NCBI GenBank assembly: GCA_020635535.1 | Contig: JACJZP010000003.1 | Location: 1-64,000, forward strand | Origin: Flavobacteriales bacterium | GTDB taxonomy: Bacteria; Bacteroidota; Bacteroidia; UBA10329 | Length of the DNA stretch: 64,000 nt | Direction of reading: 5' to 3' | In this document: positions 7,292 through 17,633 of the stretch, one piece after another | Position numbering within the stretch: position 1 is the stretch's first letter | Layout of the letters: each line of letters opens with the position of its first letter | Notes under the pieces: model-generated | Told to the model about the DNA's origin: nothing | What the model saw: the letters and a program-made list of their open reading frames with translations, nothing else | The model's database searches: none | Position numbers and translations under genes: made by a program

Positions 7292-8369
7292 TTAAATTGT
7301 TGGTCGATGGATTGTTCCTGAACACGAATCGCGGGAAGCGCCCGTCACGGAGCGGAGCACATTTATCTCCTCATTTATTCGAAGAACGCCCAGAAAAGCG
7401 AAGATCAGCGCTTCTTTGAATTCGATAGTCTGTCTGTCAGGAATGACGAGGTCGGCCAGGCAATACGTGTTCATCCGTTCTAATAGAAACGAATTGTATG
7501 CGCCACCACCCGTCACAAGCACACCTCCACCAGCCGCTTTTCTTTCAACCACTCTGGCAATCTGAATCGCCACATGCTCAACAAACGTGCGCATAATGTC
7601 CACTTCACTCAGACCAGATTCCTTCAATAACGGATTGACGACTGATTCAACCCATTCTCTCGCTAACGATGGGCGAATCTCATCTGTGTAAAGATTCAGA
7701 CTGTTCAGTTGATCAAGAAGTGCTTCGTTCAGTTTTCCTGATCGAGCAGGTTCACCGTTGTGGTCAAACGGATGGCCCTGAGCCGATTTGCCAGTTCATT
7801 CAAAACGATGTTTACTGGGCAAATGTCGAAACGCGTCTTTCTCCATCTTCCTTAAAACTGATGTTGGAAAATCCACCCAGATTCAGGCAAGCATCAAATT
7901 CAGAAAACAGCAACTCATCTCCAATTGGAACGAGTGGCGCGCCTTGTCCACCCAACGATACATCGAGAGAACGGAAATCATTCACGCAGGTAATTGCTGT
8001 GTCATTAGCAATGGTCTGTCCATAACCAATCTGAACGGTGATTCCTTTTTCAGGCTGATGAAAAATCGTGTGGCCGTGTGAGCAAACGATTTCAGGTTTC
8101 GCAAGGCTATCTCTCTTCAGAAATGAGTTCACATTTTCTCCAATAAAATGGCCGAATTCCACGTGAAGCTGCTGGAGTTTTTCTTCGGATAATTCGTGAG
8201 CTGAGGCTAGCTTTCTTCTCCAATCATCATCGTATTCCACGCAATCAGCATGGATTATTTCGAAGTTCCACTTTCCATCAAAATGGAACTCGGTCAAACA
8301 CAGATCAAGCCCATCAAGCGAAGTGCCCGACATGATGCCAAGAGCGGTTGTTTTGTAGCCGTTTTCCAT
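7292..8369 (-). pseudogene. anmK: Anhydro-N-acetylmuramic acid kinase, interrupted by two frameshifts
   Basis: The first part (8369 to about 7835) begins with the AnmK phosphate-binding region (GIMSGTSLDGLDL) and includes LGGQGAPLVPIGDELLF and LNLGGFSNISF. It then runs into a stop (ending RRVSTFAQ). A second frame restores the expected FDICPVNIVLNELANRL, and a third restores HPFDHNGEPARSGKLNEALL and continues to the end of the family (VTGGGAYNSFLLERM). The breaks lie at about 7830-7838 and 7773-7782, and each is explained by loss of one base; the second falls in a GGG run. AnmK phosphorylates anhydro-MurNAc in cell-wall recycling. Outside the breaks the protein is well conserved, so either the loss is recent or the sequence has indel errors. 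Confidence 0.85.
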
Positions 8370-8417
8370 CCGTTGCGATAAGCCGCGTAAGGTTAGCGAT
8401 AAATAGGCGCAATGCGT

Positions 8418-8425
8418 TACATTTG
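8418..8425 (+). promoter_or_regulatory. -7 promoter element TACATTTG for the acyl-CoA dehydrogenase gene
   Basis: TACATTTG matches the TAnnTTTG consensus and lies 23 bases before the ATG at 8449, in the short divergent gap shared with anmK. Confidence 0.6.
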
Positions 8426-8448
8426 CCGCTCACCAAAGCAGATCTGAG

Positions 8449-9591
8449 ATGAAATTTGAGTTGACCGAAGAGCAATTGATGATACAGAAGGCCGCCCGCG
8501 ATTTTGCGCAGAGCGAACTGTTGCCAGGTGTTATTGAGCGCGATGCGAAGATGGAATTCCCGCACGAACAGGTGAAGAAAATGGGTGAACTCGGTTTCCT
8601 TGGTTTGATGGTTGACCCGAAGTATGGCGGCAGCGGAATGGATACCATTTCATATGTGCTGGCCATGGAAGAGCTTTCGAAGGTCGACAACTCTGCTTCG
8701 GTTTGTATGAGTGTTTGCAACTCTTTGGTCAATTGGGGATTAGAGAAGTACGGCACAGAAGAGCAGAAGCAGAAGTATCTGGTTCCGTTGGCAACGGGCC
8801 AAAAACTTGGAGCGTTTGCGCTTTCTGAGCCAGAAGCCGGCTCGGATGCAACTTCCCAAAGCACCACTGCCATTGACATGGGCGACCACTATCTGTTGAA
8901 CGGTACCAAGAACTGGATTACCAACGGTGGAAATGCTTCAACGTATTTGGTGATTGCACAGACAGATGTAGCGAAAGGACACAGAGGAATCAACGTGTTG
9001 ATCGTTGAGAAAGGAATGGAAGGATTTACGGTTGGGCCGAAAGAAGACAAGTTGGGAATCCGTTCTTCCGATACGCATTCGTTGATGTTCCAAGATGTGA
9101 AAGTTCCAAAGGAGAACAGAATTGGTGAAGACGGTTTCGGATTCAAATTCGCGATGATGACACTTTCAGGTGGACGAATCGGCATCGCTGCGCAAGCGCT
9201 AGGAATTGCTAGTGGAGCTTATGAGTTAGCATTGGCATATTCTAAGGAGCGTAAAGCTTTCGGAAAGACCATCAACCAACATCAGGCAATTCAGTTTAAG
9301 TTGGCAGATATGGCAACCGAAATTGAGGCTGCAAGAATGTTGATTTACAAGTCAGCTTGGCAGAAAGACCAAGGCTTGAACTACGACCTTTCAAGTTCCA
9401 TGGCCAAACTCTACGCGTCTAAAGTGGCGATGGAAACAACCATCGAGGCAGTTCAAGTTCACGGTGGTTACGGTTACGTGAAGGAGTACCACGTTGAGCG
9501 TCTGATGCGCGATGCGAAGATTACGCAGATCTACGAGGGAACTTCTGAGGTTCAGAAGATCGTTATCTCAAGAGCGGTAACGAAAGACTAA
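8449..9591 (+). CDS. Acyl-CoA dehydrogenase (short-chain/butyryl type)
   Basis: The 380-residue protein has the full acyl-CoA dehydrogenase layout: N-terminal helical domain, middle beta domain with the FAD/substrate segment FALSEPEAGSDA (about 124-135) and WITNGG, and C-terminal helical domain with SGGRIGIAAQALGIA and QVHGGYGY. The catalytic base is the glutamate in QIYEGTSEVQ (Glu363), as in short-chain and butyryl-CoA dehydrogenases. It introduces the trans-2 double bond in beta-oxidation or amino-acid degradation and passes electrons to ETF. A paralogue sits at 50115-51260. Its stop overlaps that of murF on the other strand by four bases (CTAA). Confidence 0.93.
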   Translation: MKFELTEEQLMIQKAARDFAQSELLPGVIERDAKMEFPHEQVKKMGELGFLGLMVDPKYGGSGMDTISYVLAMEELSKVDNSASVCMSVCNSLVNWGLEKYGTEEQKQKYLVPLATGQKLGAFALSEPEAGSDATSQSTTAIDMGDHYLLNGTKNWITNGGNASTYLVIAQTDVAKGHRGINVLIVEKGMEGFTVGPKEDKLGIRSSDTHSLMFQDVKVPKENRIGEDGFGFKFAMMTLSGGRIGIAAQALGIASGAYELALAYSKERKAFGKTINQHQAIQFKLADMATEIEAARMLIYKSAWQKDQGLNYDLSSSMAKLYASKVAMETTIEAVQVHGGYGYVKEYHVERLMRDAKITQIYEGTSEVQKIVISRAVTKD

Positions 9592-10904
9592 GCAAGTAGC
9601 AGTTCCGCTGCTTTCTCCAATTTATTTCCTCGCGAACCTTTGATAAGGACGGTTTCGTTGTCAAACGGATGGTCTTTCAACCATTCGTTCAATAGGTCAA
9701 CATTTTCGAAGAATTGGAATGGGAAATCACTCTTGAACTGATTGAATTCTTTCCCGACCAAGCACACGGTTTTCATTTTCAACGAAGCCAAACGTTCACA
9801 GATGTTGCGATGCTCTTCGGCACTGGTCGGGCCAACTTCCAGCATTTCTCCCAAAATCACTGAATGTTTCTCGCCTTCGGAACCCACCAAGTTGTTGATG
9901 GCCACTTCCATGCTGCTCGGGTTCGCGTTGTAAGCATCAAGTATGAAAGTGTTGGTTCCCTTTTTGCGAACCTCAGAACGGTTGTTCGAAGGCTCATAAC
10001 TGGAAAGGCCTTTCGCTATTTCAGCGTCAGTTAGACCAAACACAATTCCAGTGGCAACGGCTGCCATAATGTTTGGAAGGTTGTAAGTCCCGGTAAGATT
10101 GGTTTTAACGACTGGCGCATTATCCAAGGTTCCTTCTTCAGCCTCCTTTCGTTTCCATTGCACGGACACGAAATTTCCATCGCGAACGATTTGACCTTGC
10201 ACATCATCTGTCTGCAACGCTCCATAAAGGAATGAAGCATCTGTACTTGCATTTTGCATCAGCAGTTTATCACAACTGTGAACCAGCAGTTTTCCACCAT
10301 GATTTCGGATATGGTCGAACAGTTCCGTCTTGGTTTTGAGCACACCTTCCAAACCACCCATTGTCTCCAAATGAGCTTTGCCAATGTTGGTTATCAGTGC
10401 ATAGTTGGGATTGGCAATCTCACAAAGTTCTTTGATGTCTCCCTGTTTGCTCGCACCCATTTCGATGATTGCTATTTCATGCTTAGGATGCAAACGGAAC
10501 AGCGTCAATGGTACTCCAATGTGGTTATTGAAATTCCCGGCAGTCGCTAATACATTGAACTTCTGGCTCAGCACAGAGTACATCAATTCCTTGGTTGTGG
10601 TCTTTCCATTCGAGCCTGTGATTCCGATAAATGGAATATCAAACTGATGTCGGTGATAATTAGATAGATCCTGAAGTGTCTTAAGGGCATTTTCAACCTT
10701 TATTATGCCACTTGTTGTTGGGAGGGAACCATCATCGACTACCGCGTAAGCAGCACCTTTGTTGAGACTTTCCAAGGCGAAAGCGTTTCCATCAAACGAC
10801 TCACCCTTCAAAGCAAAATACATACAACCGTCAGTGATTTTCCTGCTGTCTGTTGAAATGACGGGATGTTTACAATAAAGGTCGTAGAGAGCGGATATTT
10901 CCAT
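9588..10904 (-). CDS. murF: UDP-N-acetylmuramoyl-tripeptide--D-alanyl-D-alanine ligase
   Basis: The 438-residue protein has the Mur ligase plan: an N-terminal UDP-substrate domain (VISTDSRKITDGCMYFALKG), the ATP site GITGSNGKTTTKEL, the central motif LFRLHPKHEIAIIEMGAS, and a C-terminal domain with DAYNANPSSMEVA. MurF adds D-Ala-D-Ala to the UDP-MurNAc-tripeptide in cytoplasmic peptidoglycan synthesis. I start it at the ATG at 10904 (MEISALYDLY), because an upstream in-frame opening would run through the terminator of gldJ. It lies downstream of gldJ on the same strand but is separated from it by that terminator. It is convergent with the acyl-CoA dehydrogenase gene. Confidence 0.94.
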   Translation of the reverse strand: MEISALYDLYCKHPVISTDSRKITDGCMYFALKGESFDGNAFALESLNKGAAYAVVDDGSLPTTSGIIKVENALKTLQDLSNYHRHQFDIPFIGITGSNGKTTTKELMYSVLSQKFNVLATAGNFNNHIGVPLTLFRLHPKHEIAIIEMGASKQGDIKELCEIANPNYALITNIGKAHLETMGGLEGVLKTKTELFDHIRNHGGKLLVHSCDKLLMQNASTDASFLYGALQTDDVQGQIVRDGNFVSVQWKRKEAEEGTLDNAPVVKTNLTGTYNLPNIMAAVATGIVFGLTDAEIAKGLSSYEPSNNRSEVRKKGTNTFILDAYNANPSSMEVAINNLVGSEGEKHSVILGEMLEVGPTSAEEHRNICERLASLKMKTVCLVGKEFNQFKSDFPFQFFENVDLLNEWLKDHPFDNETVLIKGSRGNKLEKAAELLLA

Positions 10905-10917
10905 GCATGAAAAATAA

Positions 10918-10947
10918 AAAACCCCGAGCCTATTAGGCTCGGGGTTT
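10918..10947 (-). terminator. Rho-independent terminator after gldJ
   Basis: A 12-bp perfect stem (AAACCCCGAGCC/GGCTCGGGGTTT) with a 6-base loop lies 20 bases past the gldJ stop. On the minus strand it runs into a long T-rich tail just before murF. Confidence 0.92.
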
Positions 10948-10966
10948 CCATCATTTATTAAAAACG

Positions 10967-12448
10967 TTATTGCCCTTGAACTTGTGTCCCTACACGGTGC
11001 ATTGCACAACGAAAGCCAATGTCATCGGTAGATTGCTGTGCGTCAAGATATCTTCTTGTTCCTGGTACTAACCAATAAGCCCGGTCTTTCCATGAGCCTC
11101 CTTTATATACATGGGCCTCATCATTTATCAACGATGTAATGCCCCATTCATACATTCTCTTTTTAGCCTTATCTCCACCAGTATTGTATTCTTCCTGTGT
11201 GTAGAAGATAGAAGACGAATAATCTCCATCCAAGAAGTTGATGTTGTCAGCCTTCTTATAGTTTCTACGTTGCGTATTCTCTTCTTCGGTCACATCTCGC
11301 CAGATAATTCTACCAAGACTATCCTTCTCGGCAATTTCACCTTCCTCTTCACGCAGTTGAGTTTTAAAAACGTTACCTCTGAATGTGTTGAAATCATCAT
11401 CATCTTCCAAACTCAATGGGCGATAAACGTCCTTGACCCACTCATTAACATTACCAGCCATGCAATAGAGGCCGTAATCATTTGGCCAGTAAGAAAGAAC
11501 ATCGGTTGGGATGTTGGCCCGGTCATTCAAATAACCAGCAGCACCCATATTATCACCTTTTCCTCTTTTGAAATTGGCCATCATCTCACCTTTGTAGCGG
11601 TCATCCGCATTACGCATATATGCACCGTTCCAAGGATAAAGTCTTCTTTCTGTGACACGTTCAAACACCGTGTTACCAATAAGTCCTAAGGCAGCAAATT
11701 CCCATTCGGCCTCAGTAGGCAGTCGGTACCGAGGCAAGAGAATTCCATCTTCAATACGCACTTTACGGGTGTCTTTATTTGGGTCGAGGTCAATCAGGTC
11801 AGAACGCACTAGACCTTCGTACTGGCCTGCTAAGTACGCATCGGTATTGAAGTTGTCTTCATCAACTTGGTTCGGGTTGGTACGAAGGATACCTTCTCGT
11901 ATGAGAATCATTTCATTCACACGGTCAGTTCTCCATGCGCAATAATCATTCGCCTGAAGCCAATTTACACCTACTACAGGATAGTAATTGTAAGCAGGGT
12001 GTCTTAGATAAAGCTCAACGTAAGGCTCATTGAAACCAAGTTTGCTTCTCCAAACCAATGTGTCTGGCAATGCTCTTTTGTATACTTCTGGATAACTCGC
12101 ATAGAAGACTCGTGTAATCCAGTATAGATATTCACGGTAGTCAACATTGGTAACCTCAGTTTCATCCATATAGAAGGAGGAAACAGTTGCACGTCTTGGA
12201 ATGTTGTCCCAATCATAACGCACATCTTGTTCCACGCGCCCCATGGTGAATGTACCGCCCTCAACGAAAACAAGACCTGGTCCGGTTTCCTGACCTTCCC
12301 ATGGGGCTACCTCAAAACCACCATTTTTCGGGTCGTTGTGATTCCAACCTGTGGTATTTGACCGTTCCTTCTGGCAGGCGCCCAGAAAAACTGATGCCAT
12401 TGCGAATACTGCAATGAATTTCAGCGAATTGAACTTAATTGACTTCAT
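10967..12448 (-). CDS. gldJ: Gliding motility lipoprotein GldJ (formylglycine-generating-enzyme-like fold)
   Basis: The product is about 493 residues. It starts with a lipoprotein signal ending in the lipobox FLGAC, then carries a sulfatase-modifying (FGE-type) domain: FVEGGTFTMG near the start, RLPTEAEWEFAA in the middle, YCMAGNVNEWVKD, and GGSWKDRAYWLVPGTR followed by DIGFRCA near the end. GldJ is an outer-membrane lipoprotein needed for gliding and for stability of the type IX secretion motor components. I use the ATG at 12448; an in-frame ATG seven codons upstream (12469) is also possible. Neighbours support the call: a PorP-type gene upstream and divergent porU-porV. In Flavobacterium johnsoniae gldJ, porU and porV are likewise neighbours, as I recall. 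Confidence 0.88.
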   Translation of the reverse strand: MKSIKFNSLKFIAVFAMASVFLGACQKERSNTTGWNHNDPKNGGFEVAPWEGQETGPGLVFVEGGTFTMGRVEQDVRYDWDNIPRRATVSSFYMDETEVTNVDYREYLYWITRVFYASYPEVYKRALPDTLVWRSKLGFNEPYVELYLRHPAYNYYPVVGVNWLQANDYCAWRTDRVNEMILIREGILRTNPNQVDEDNFNTDAYLAGQYEGLVRSDLIDLDPNKDTRKVRIEDGILLPRYRLPTEAEWEFAALGLIGNTVFERVTERRLYPWNGAYMRNADDRYKGEMMANFKRGKGDNMGAAGYLNDRANIPTDVLSYWPNDYGLYCMAGNVNEWVKDVYRPLSLEDDDDFNTFRGNVFKTQLREEEGEIAEKDSLGRIIWRDVTEEENTQRRNYKKADNINFLDGDYSSSIFYTQEEYNTGGDKAKKRMYEWGITSLINDEAHVYKGGSWKDRAYWLVPGTRRYLDAQQSTDDIGFRCAMHRVGTQVQGQ

Positions 12449-12509
12449 GACTATGTTGTTTCGAAACATGCTTTGAACGTAAAAACGTATGCCGGGTTAC
12501 GTTATTGTA

Positions 12510-13490
12510 TCAGAACGATGGACAATCAATCGCTCTGAATTTTTTCTTCGGCTTTTTACATCCGAATTGTAAACCGAGCGAAAATTCGTGAGAACCGGCA
12601 GTATTGTTGGTCAAGGAGGATACAGTTACATCATAGCTGTAGCCGAACTTGAATGCTCCTTGCTGGAATCCTATCAGCACAATGAATGCATCAGGATTGT
12701 TGAAACTCTGACGGAACCAGATACCACCCACCATGAAACTCTTTGATAGATAGAATCCATAATTCAATTGTTGGAAATCCTGCTGATGTTGATACAGAAT
12801 GTTTGGAGAGAAAGCCCATTTCTTTTCCTGCTCACGTCTCTTGCCGAAGTAGAAGGTATAACCAGCGTGTCCTGTGAATTTTATAGGAAGCTTACTGTAT
12901 CCTGCAAACCCCTCATCAGGTTGAGTAAGGTGATGCGCAGCAAATCCAATAAAGAAATTCTCAGTATAACCGATAATTCCAGCTGAGAAATCTGCGAAAA
13001 TCCTACTTGTATTCGGTTTCTGCTCGTTGGTCTGATAAACGAAACCGTACCTCGGGTCAATCATATCTCCAAAGGTCAGCTTGTCCCAGTCGATACTACG
13101 CTGTACAATTGTTGCTTGAGCACCGATTCTCAGAGAGAACTTGCGCGAGATATTCATTCGGTATGCATAGATCAAGCTGCCTTCGAAGCTGTTCAGAGTA
13201 CCTTCTCCGGCTCTATCAGCCATAAAATGACCACCAACCCCACCATGGATAGCGTTGATATCCATATCGAATGACGCACTGTAGGTAACAAATGTCCCTG
13301 AAATGGCGGGCCACTGATTCCTGTAATTCATGATAACCCGCGGACATCTTTTTGAACCAGCAAATGCGGGGTTCAAATAGATAGGGTTTGCATAGAATTG
13401 AGTGAACTGTGGATCCTGAGCAAAAGCTTCATTGGCCGACCAAGTCCCTACAAATACCAACACGAAGGCAACGAAAAATCGCTTCAGCAT
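12510..13490 (-). CDS. PorP/SprF family type IX secretion membrane protein
   Basis: From the ATG at 13490 the product is 326 residues with a signal peptide ending ANEAFA. The mature protein opens with DPQFTQFYANPIYLNPAFAGS, the hallmark of the PorP/SprF family, and continues as alternating strands typical of an outer-membrane beta-barrel. PorP/SprF proteins belong to or assist the type IX secretion machinery, and paralogues often pair with particular exported proteins. Upstream in-frame codons add 31 residues without signal-peptide character, so the later ATG is chosen. It lies 61 bases upstream of gldJ on the same strand and may be co-transcribed with it. Because paralogues are common, it is not claimed to be the core PorP. 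Confidence 0.87.
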   Translation of the reverse strand: MLKRFFVAFVLVFVGTWSANEAFAQDPQFTQFYANPIYLNPAFAGSKRCPRVIMNYRNQWPAISGTFVTYSASFDMDINAIHGGVGGHFMADRAGEGTLNSFEGSLIYAYRMNISRKFSLRIGAQATIVQRSIDWDKLTFGDMIDPRYGFVYQTNEQKPNTSRIFADFSAGIIGYTENFFIGFAAHHLTQPDEGFAGYSKLPIKFTGHAGYTFYFGKRREQEKKWAFSPNILYQHQQDFQQLNYGFYLSKSFMVGGIWFRQSFNNPDAFIVLIGFQQGAFKFGYSYDVTVSSLTNNTAGSHEFSLGLQFGCKKPKKKFRAIDCPSF

Positions 13491-13702
13491 TCTGGTTTTT
13501 TGAAATTTAAAGGACAATAATACGAATAATTTTATTCGAGAATCTTGGCAATAAAGCAGAATAAATTCGCGCATTTTGTGCAATAATTTTGAACCGATGT
13601 CGTTTAGCCGCTGTTTCTATCCATTTCCACGAACACGAATGGTCAAACGAATGACCACCATACATTATTATAGATTAGAAATTTGTTGAACACTCCAATC
13701 GC

Positions 13703-16700
13703 ATGATTTTTTCCCGAAAACCGAACACTATAATTATTGTATACCTCTTCATGTTGCTTTCTGCAACTGCCCAATCTCAGCTCGCTTCTCGAAAAGGTGC
13801 TGTTACGGGGCGGGCAGATGTTGAGACGGTTGAATGGAGGGATCCAGTGGTGGAGTTGAAGTACGATGGATCTAAGAGAACCTATCCATTTTTTGAAGGA
13901 GCAATTTTCTTGAAGGATGACAATCTACCTTACATCGTTAAGAATGTAAGGGTGTCTCCAATTAATACGATTGAGGCTGTCCTTTTAGAACAAAATTTTG
14001 AACCCCTCACATCGGAGGAAGTTGCTGCTTTAGCTGGAGTTGACATTCCAAATTCTATTGATGTGACCACTAGCCTATACACGGAAAGAAAGAGCACCTT
14101 CGCAAGGCTGGCTTTCATTCCAATCAGAAAGAACCCTACAACCGGTGCATTAGAAAAGCTCGTTTCCTTCAATTGGAGAATCAAGGAAGTTCCAAAGGCG
14201 GATTCCAAAAGGACCAAGGCCACGGGCTTTGTTACCCAATCGGTATTGTCATCTGGCAACTGGTATAAGGTAGCGGTTTCGCAAGATGGCCTTCATAAGA
14301 TAACGTACGATGATCTGGAAGCTCTGGGAATGGACGTAAACTCCATTGACCCATCTCGATTGAATGTTTATGGAAATGGTGGAGGCATGCTGCCGCAGGC
14401 AAATAGTGCATTCCGGTTTGACGATCTTCAACAGAATGCCATTCAGGTTGTGGGTGAAGGAGACGGAAGTTTTGATCAAGGTGACTACATACTTTTTTAT
14501 GCAAAAGGCCCAAATAGCTGGGTGCAGGACAGTTCTTCATGCGGATTGTTCCGTCATGAGTTGAATGCCTATTCTGAAAAGAGTTACTACTTCATATCTA
14601 CTACAGCTGGTCCGGGAAGAAGAGTCGCATCCATCCCTTCGTCTTCTGGCACAGTTACGAATACCGTTACCAAGTTTGTGGATCATGCATTTCATGAAGC
14701 GGATAACCATAACCTATTAAAATCTGGCCGTGAGTGGTTCGGAGAAGAGTTTGATATTCAGACAACCTACTCCTTCGATTTCGGTTTTGCCAATGTCACA
14801 ACTGATCCTGGCTACTTATCAGTAAAGATTGTTTCTGGGGCCAACACTCCTACATCTTACACGGTTAAGGTCAATGGAAGTAGCATCTTGTCAAGTGAGG
14901 GGATAGCTTCTGCTCCTGGCGGTTACAACGCCAACGGCAAAGTGGCTACAGCGTGTGAACAGGTTCAGTACAGTTCAGGAAACACCAACGTTAGTGTAAC
15001 TTACAACAAGTCAGGCAACGCCTCTGCAGTGGCTTGGTTGGATTACTTGGAGCTCATTTTGACAAGGAACCTCTCCATGTCCGGCACACAGATGCCGTTC
15101 AGATCTTTGGAGTCTGTAGGTGCGGGAAATGTTTCTGAATTCCAGATCAGCAATGCCAATTCTTCCATGCGTGTGTGGGAAGTTACCGACCCAACCAATG
15201 TAAGCGAACGGCAATTGAGTCTTTCAGGCTCAACAGCCAGTTTCAAAGTTGAAACGGATTCTCTTAGGGAGTTCATTGCCTTTTCTGGGGGTGCATATTA
15301 TAATGTAGAGCCTATAGGACAAGTTGCCAATCAGAACCTACACGGTCTTTCGCAGGCCGACATGGTTATCATATCGCATCCTAATTTCTTGAGTGAGGCA
15401 GAGCGCTTGGCCAATTTTCATGAGCAAAGTGATGTGAATCCTTTAACTGTACATATTGTAACTCCAGAGCAGATATTCAATGAGTTTTCTTCTGGTGCGC
15501 AAGACGTCACTGCCATCAGAGATTTCATGCGCATGTTCTACCAGAGAAGCACCAGTTGGCAGGATATGACCCGTTATCTGTTGTTGTTCGGAGATGCCAG
15601 CTATGATTACAAAGACCGCTTGCAGGACAATACCAATTTCGTTCCCACCTATGAGTCGGTCGAATCGTTGACTCCGACCATAAGTTATGCTTCCGATGAT
15701 TATTATGGTCTACTTGACCCGAACGAAGGAGAATGGGCTTCTTCATCCTCAGATGCATTGGATATTGGAATTGGTCGTTTTGTGGCCAGAACTTTGGAAG
15801 ATGCACGAACTGTAGTAGATAAGATCTATCGTTACGAGGAATTGAACATTGATGATCTGCAAACTGAGCATGTCTGTGGAGAGTCGGGTTCTGCTGTTGT
15901 TTCTCCTGATTGGCGAAACAGAATTGTCTTTGTTGCAGATGATGAGGACAGTAACATGCACATTAACCAAGCAGATCAGTTGGCCGAGTTAGTGGATACG
16001 ATGTATCCTGAATACAACCTGACCAAGATATATCTTGACGCGTTTCTACAGGAGTCAACTCCAGGAGGGCAGCGGTATCCAGAGGTGAACACGTCTTTCA
16101 ATAATGAGGTCAACAGAGGAAACCTTATTGTTAATTACACAGGTCATGGCGGGGAACTTGGTCTGACGCATGAGCGTGTGCTTGGATTGTCTGACATTAA
16201 CAGTTGGAGCAATGCTGACAATCTTGCAGCTTTTGTTACTGCAACCTGCGAGTTTGCCCGATATGACGACCCAAGTAGGATCTCAGCCGGAGAACTGGTA
16301 CACTTGAATCCGAACGGAGGAGGAATTGCACTTTTTACTACATCGCGTCTGGTTTACTCTGCACCAAACTTCACGCTCAATAAGAATTTCTTTCTCAATC
16401 TGCTCAATGAACAACCATGGGGACCACCTACCATGGGAGATGTTATCCGTATGACCAAGGTTGCAAGTGGAGGCTCGGTCAATAACAGAAACTTCCTGCT
16501 TATTGGAGACCCGGCTCAACGACTTTCATTCCCATTACATGGGGTTGAGACACTAACTATCAATAATGATGATGTGAATTCGCTCACGGATACAATAAAT
16601 GCGTTACAGCTCGTTACTGTCACCGGAAGAATGAGAAATCGTAACGGACAATTGATGCAGAATTTTAATGGGGTGGTGTATCCGACCGTGTTCGACAAGA

Positions 16701-17617
16701 GTACACAGGTTTCCACGTTGGCCAACGACCCGGCATCAAGTGTGCGCCAGTTCTCGGTTCAGAAGAACCTTATATATAAAGGTAAGGCCAGTGTAACCAA
16801 CGGGGAGTTCTCATTCTCGTTCATTGTGCCGCGCGATATTTCCTATAACTACGGTTTCGGACGTATCAGTTATTACGCTGAAGGAAACAATACGAACGGA
16901 AATGGCTATTTCGAGCGATTTGTGATCGGTGGCTCCAGCGATAGCGCTGCGGTAGATGAGGTCGGTCCTTTGGTGAGTTTGTACATGAATGATGATGATT
17001 TCGCATTTGGTGGCACAACCGATGAGAATCCATCATTGCTTGCCATTGTTTCCGATACCAATGGCATTAACACGGTTGGCAATGGTATTGGACATGATAT
17101 TACCGCTGTGCTTGATGATAATACGAACAGCACCATTAATCTCAACGACTTCTATCAGGCCGATCTGGACAGCTACAAGAGCGGGAAGGTGGTCTATCCG
17201 TTCAGCGACCTTAGCGAAGGCACACATAATATTCGTTTCAAGATCTGGGACGTTTACAATAACAGCTCAGAGGCCTACACGGAATTCGTGGTAGCCGAAT
17301 CGGCCAATTTAGCCTTGGACCATGTGCTCAACTATCCGAATCCGTTCACTACCAGAACGGAATTCATGTTTGAGCATAACCAACCCTGCAACAGTTTGGA
17401 TGTGCAGGTTCAGATTTTCACGGTGTCGGGAAAACTTGTGAAGACCATAAACGAAACAGTGCTTTCTCATGGCTTTAGAAATGAGCCGATTGCTTGGGAT
17501 GGCTTGGACGATTATGGACAGAAAATAGGACGTGGAGTGTACTTGTATAACCTTAAAATAACAACACCAGACGGTCAGAAGGCTGAGCAGATAGAACGCT
17601 TGGTTATTTTGAACTGA
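13703..17617 (+). CDS. porU: Type IX secretion system sortase PorU (C25-family cysteine protease)
   Basis: The 1304-residue protein has a signal peptide, a long N-terminal beta-rich region, and a gingipain-like C25 peptidase domain at about residues 550-900. The catalytic pair is visible: His815 in NYTGHGGELGLTHERVL and Cys849 in FVTATCEFARYDD. The C-terminus resembles a type IX sorting or FlgD-like domain (LNYPNPFTTRTEF, GRGVYLYNLKITT). PorU sits on the cell surface bound to PorV, removes C-terminal sorting signals from secreted proteins and attaches them to lipopolysaccharide. porV follows after 16 bases, the usual order. The length is typical of PorU and much greater than that of secreted gingipains. 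Confidence 0.93.
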   Translation: MIFSRKPNTIIIVYLFMLLSATAQSQLASRKGAVTGRADVETVEWRDPVVELKYDGSKRTYPFFEGAIFLKDDNLPYIVKNVRVSPINTIEAVLLEQNFEPLTSEEVAALAGVDIPNSIDVTTSLYTERKSTFARLAFIPIRKNPTTGALEKLVSFNWRIKEVPKADSKRTKATGFVTQSVLSSGNWYKVAVSQDGLHKITYDDLEALGMDVNSIDPSRLNVYGNGGGMLPQANSAFRFDDLQQNAIQVVGEGDGSFDQGDYILFYAKGPNSWVQDSSSCGLFRHELNAYSEKSYYFISTTAGPGRRVASIPSSSGTVTNTVTKFVDHAFHEADNHNLLKSGREWFGEEFDIQTTYSFDFGFANVTTDPGYLSVKIVSGANTPTSYTVKVNGSSILSSEGIASAPGGYNANGKVATACEQVQYSSGNTNVSVTYNKSGNASAVAWLDYLELILTRNLSMSGTQMPFRSLESVGAGNVSEFQISNANSSMRVWEVTDPTNVSERQLSLSGSTASFKVETDSLREFIAFSGGAYYNVEPIGQVANQNLHGLSQADMVIISHPNFLSEAERLANFHEQSDVNPLTVHIVTPEQIFNEFSSGAQDVTAIRDFMRMFYQRSTSWQDMTRYLLLFGDASYDYKDRLQDNTNFVPTYESVESLTPTISYASDDYYGLLDPNEGEWASSSSDALDIGIGRFVARTLEDARTVVDKIYRYEELNIDDLQTEHVCGESGSAVVSPDWRNRIVFVADDEDSNMHINQADQLAELVDTMYPEYNLTKIYLDAFLQESTPGGQRYPEVNTSFNNEVNRGNLIVNYTGHGGELGLTHERVLGLSDINSWSNADNLAAFVTATCEFARYDDPSRISAGELVHLNPNGGGIALFTTSRLVYSAPNFTLNKNFFLNLLNEQPWGPPTMGDVIRMTKVASGGSVNNRNFLLIGDPAQRLSFPLHGVETLTINNDDVNSLTDTINALQLVTVTGRMRNRNGQLMQNFNGVVYPTVFDKSTQVSTLANDPASSVRQFSVQKNLIYKGKASVTNGEFSFSFIVPRDISYNYGFGRISYYAEGNNTNGNGYFERFVIGGSSDSAAVDEVGPLVSLYMNDDDFAFGGTTDENPSLLAIVSDTNGINTVGNGIGHDITAVLDDNTNSTINLNDFYQADLDSYKSGKVVYPFSDLSEGTHNIRFKIWDVYNNSSEAYTEFVVAESANLALDHVLNYPNPFTTRTEFMFEHNQPCNSLDVQVQIFTVSGKLVKTINETVLSHGFRNEPIAWDGLDDYGQKIGRGVYLYNLKITTPDGQKAEQIERLVILN

Positions 17618-17633
17618 TGGCTAAACAGGTAAC

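Noticed and set aside
13703..17617. Secreted gingipain-like virulence protease
   Set aside because: The length, C25 motifs and direct linkage to porV identify the PorU sortase instead.
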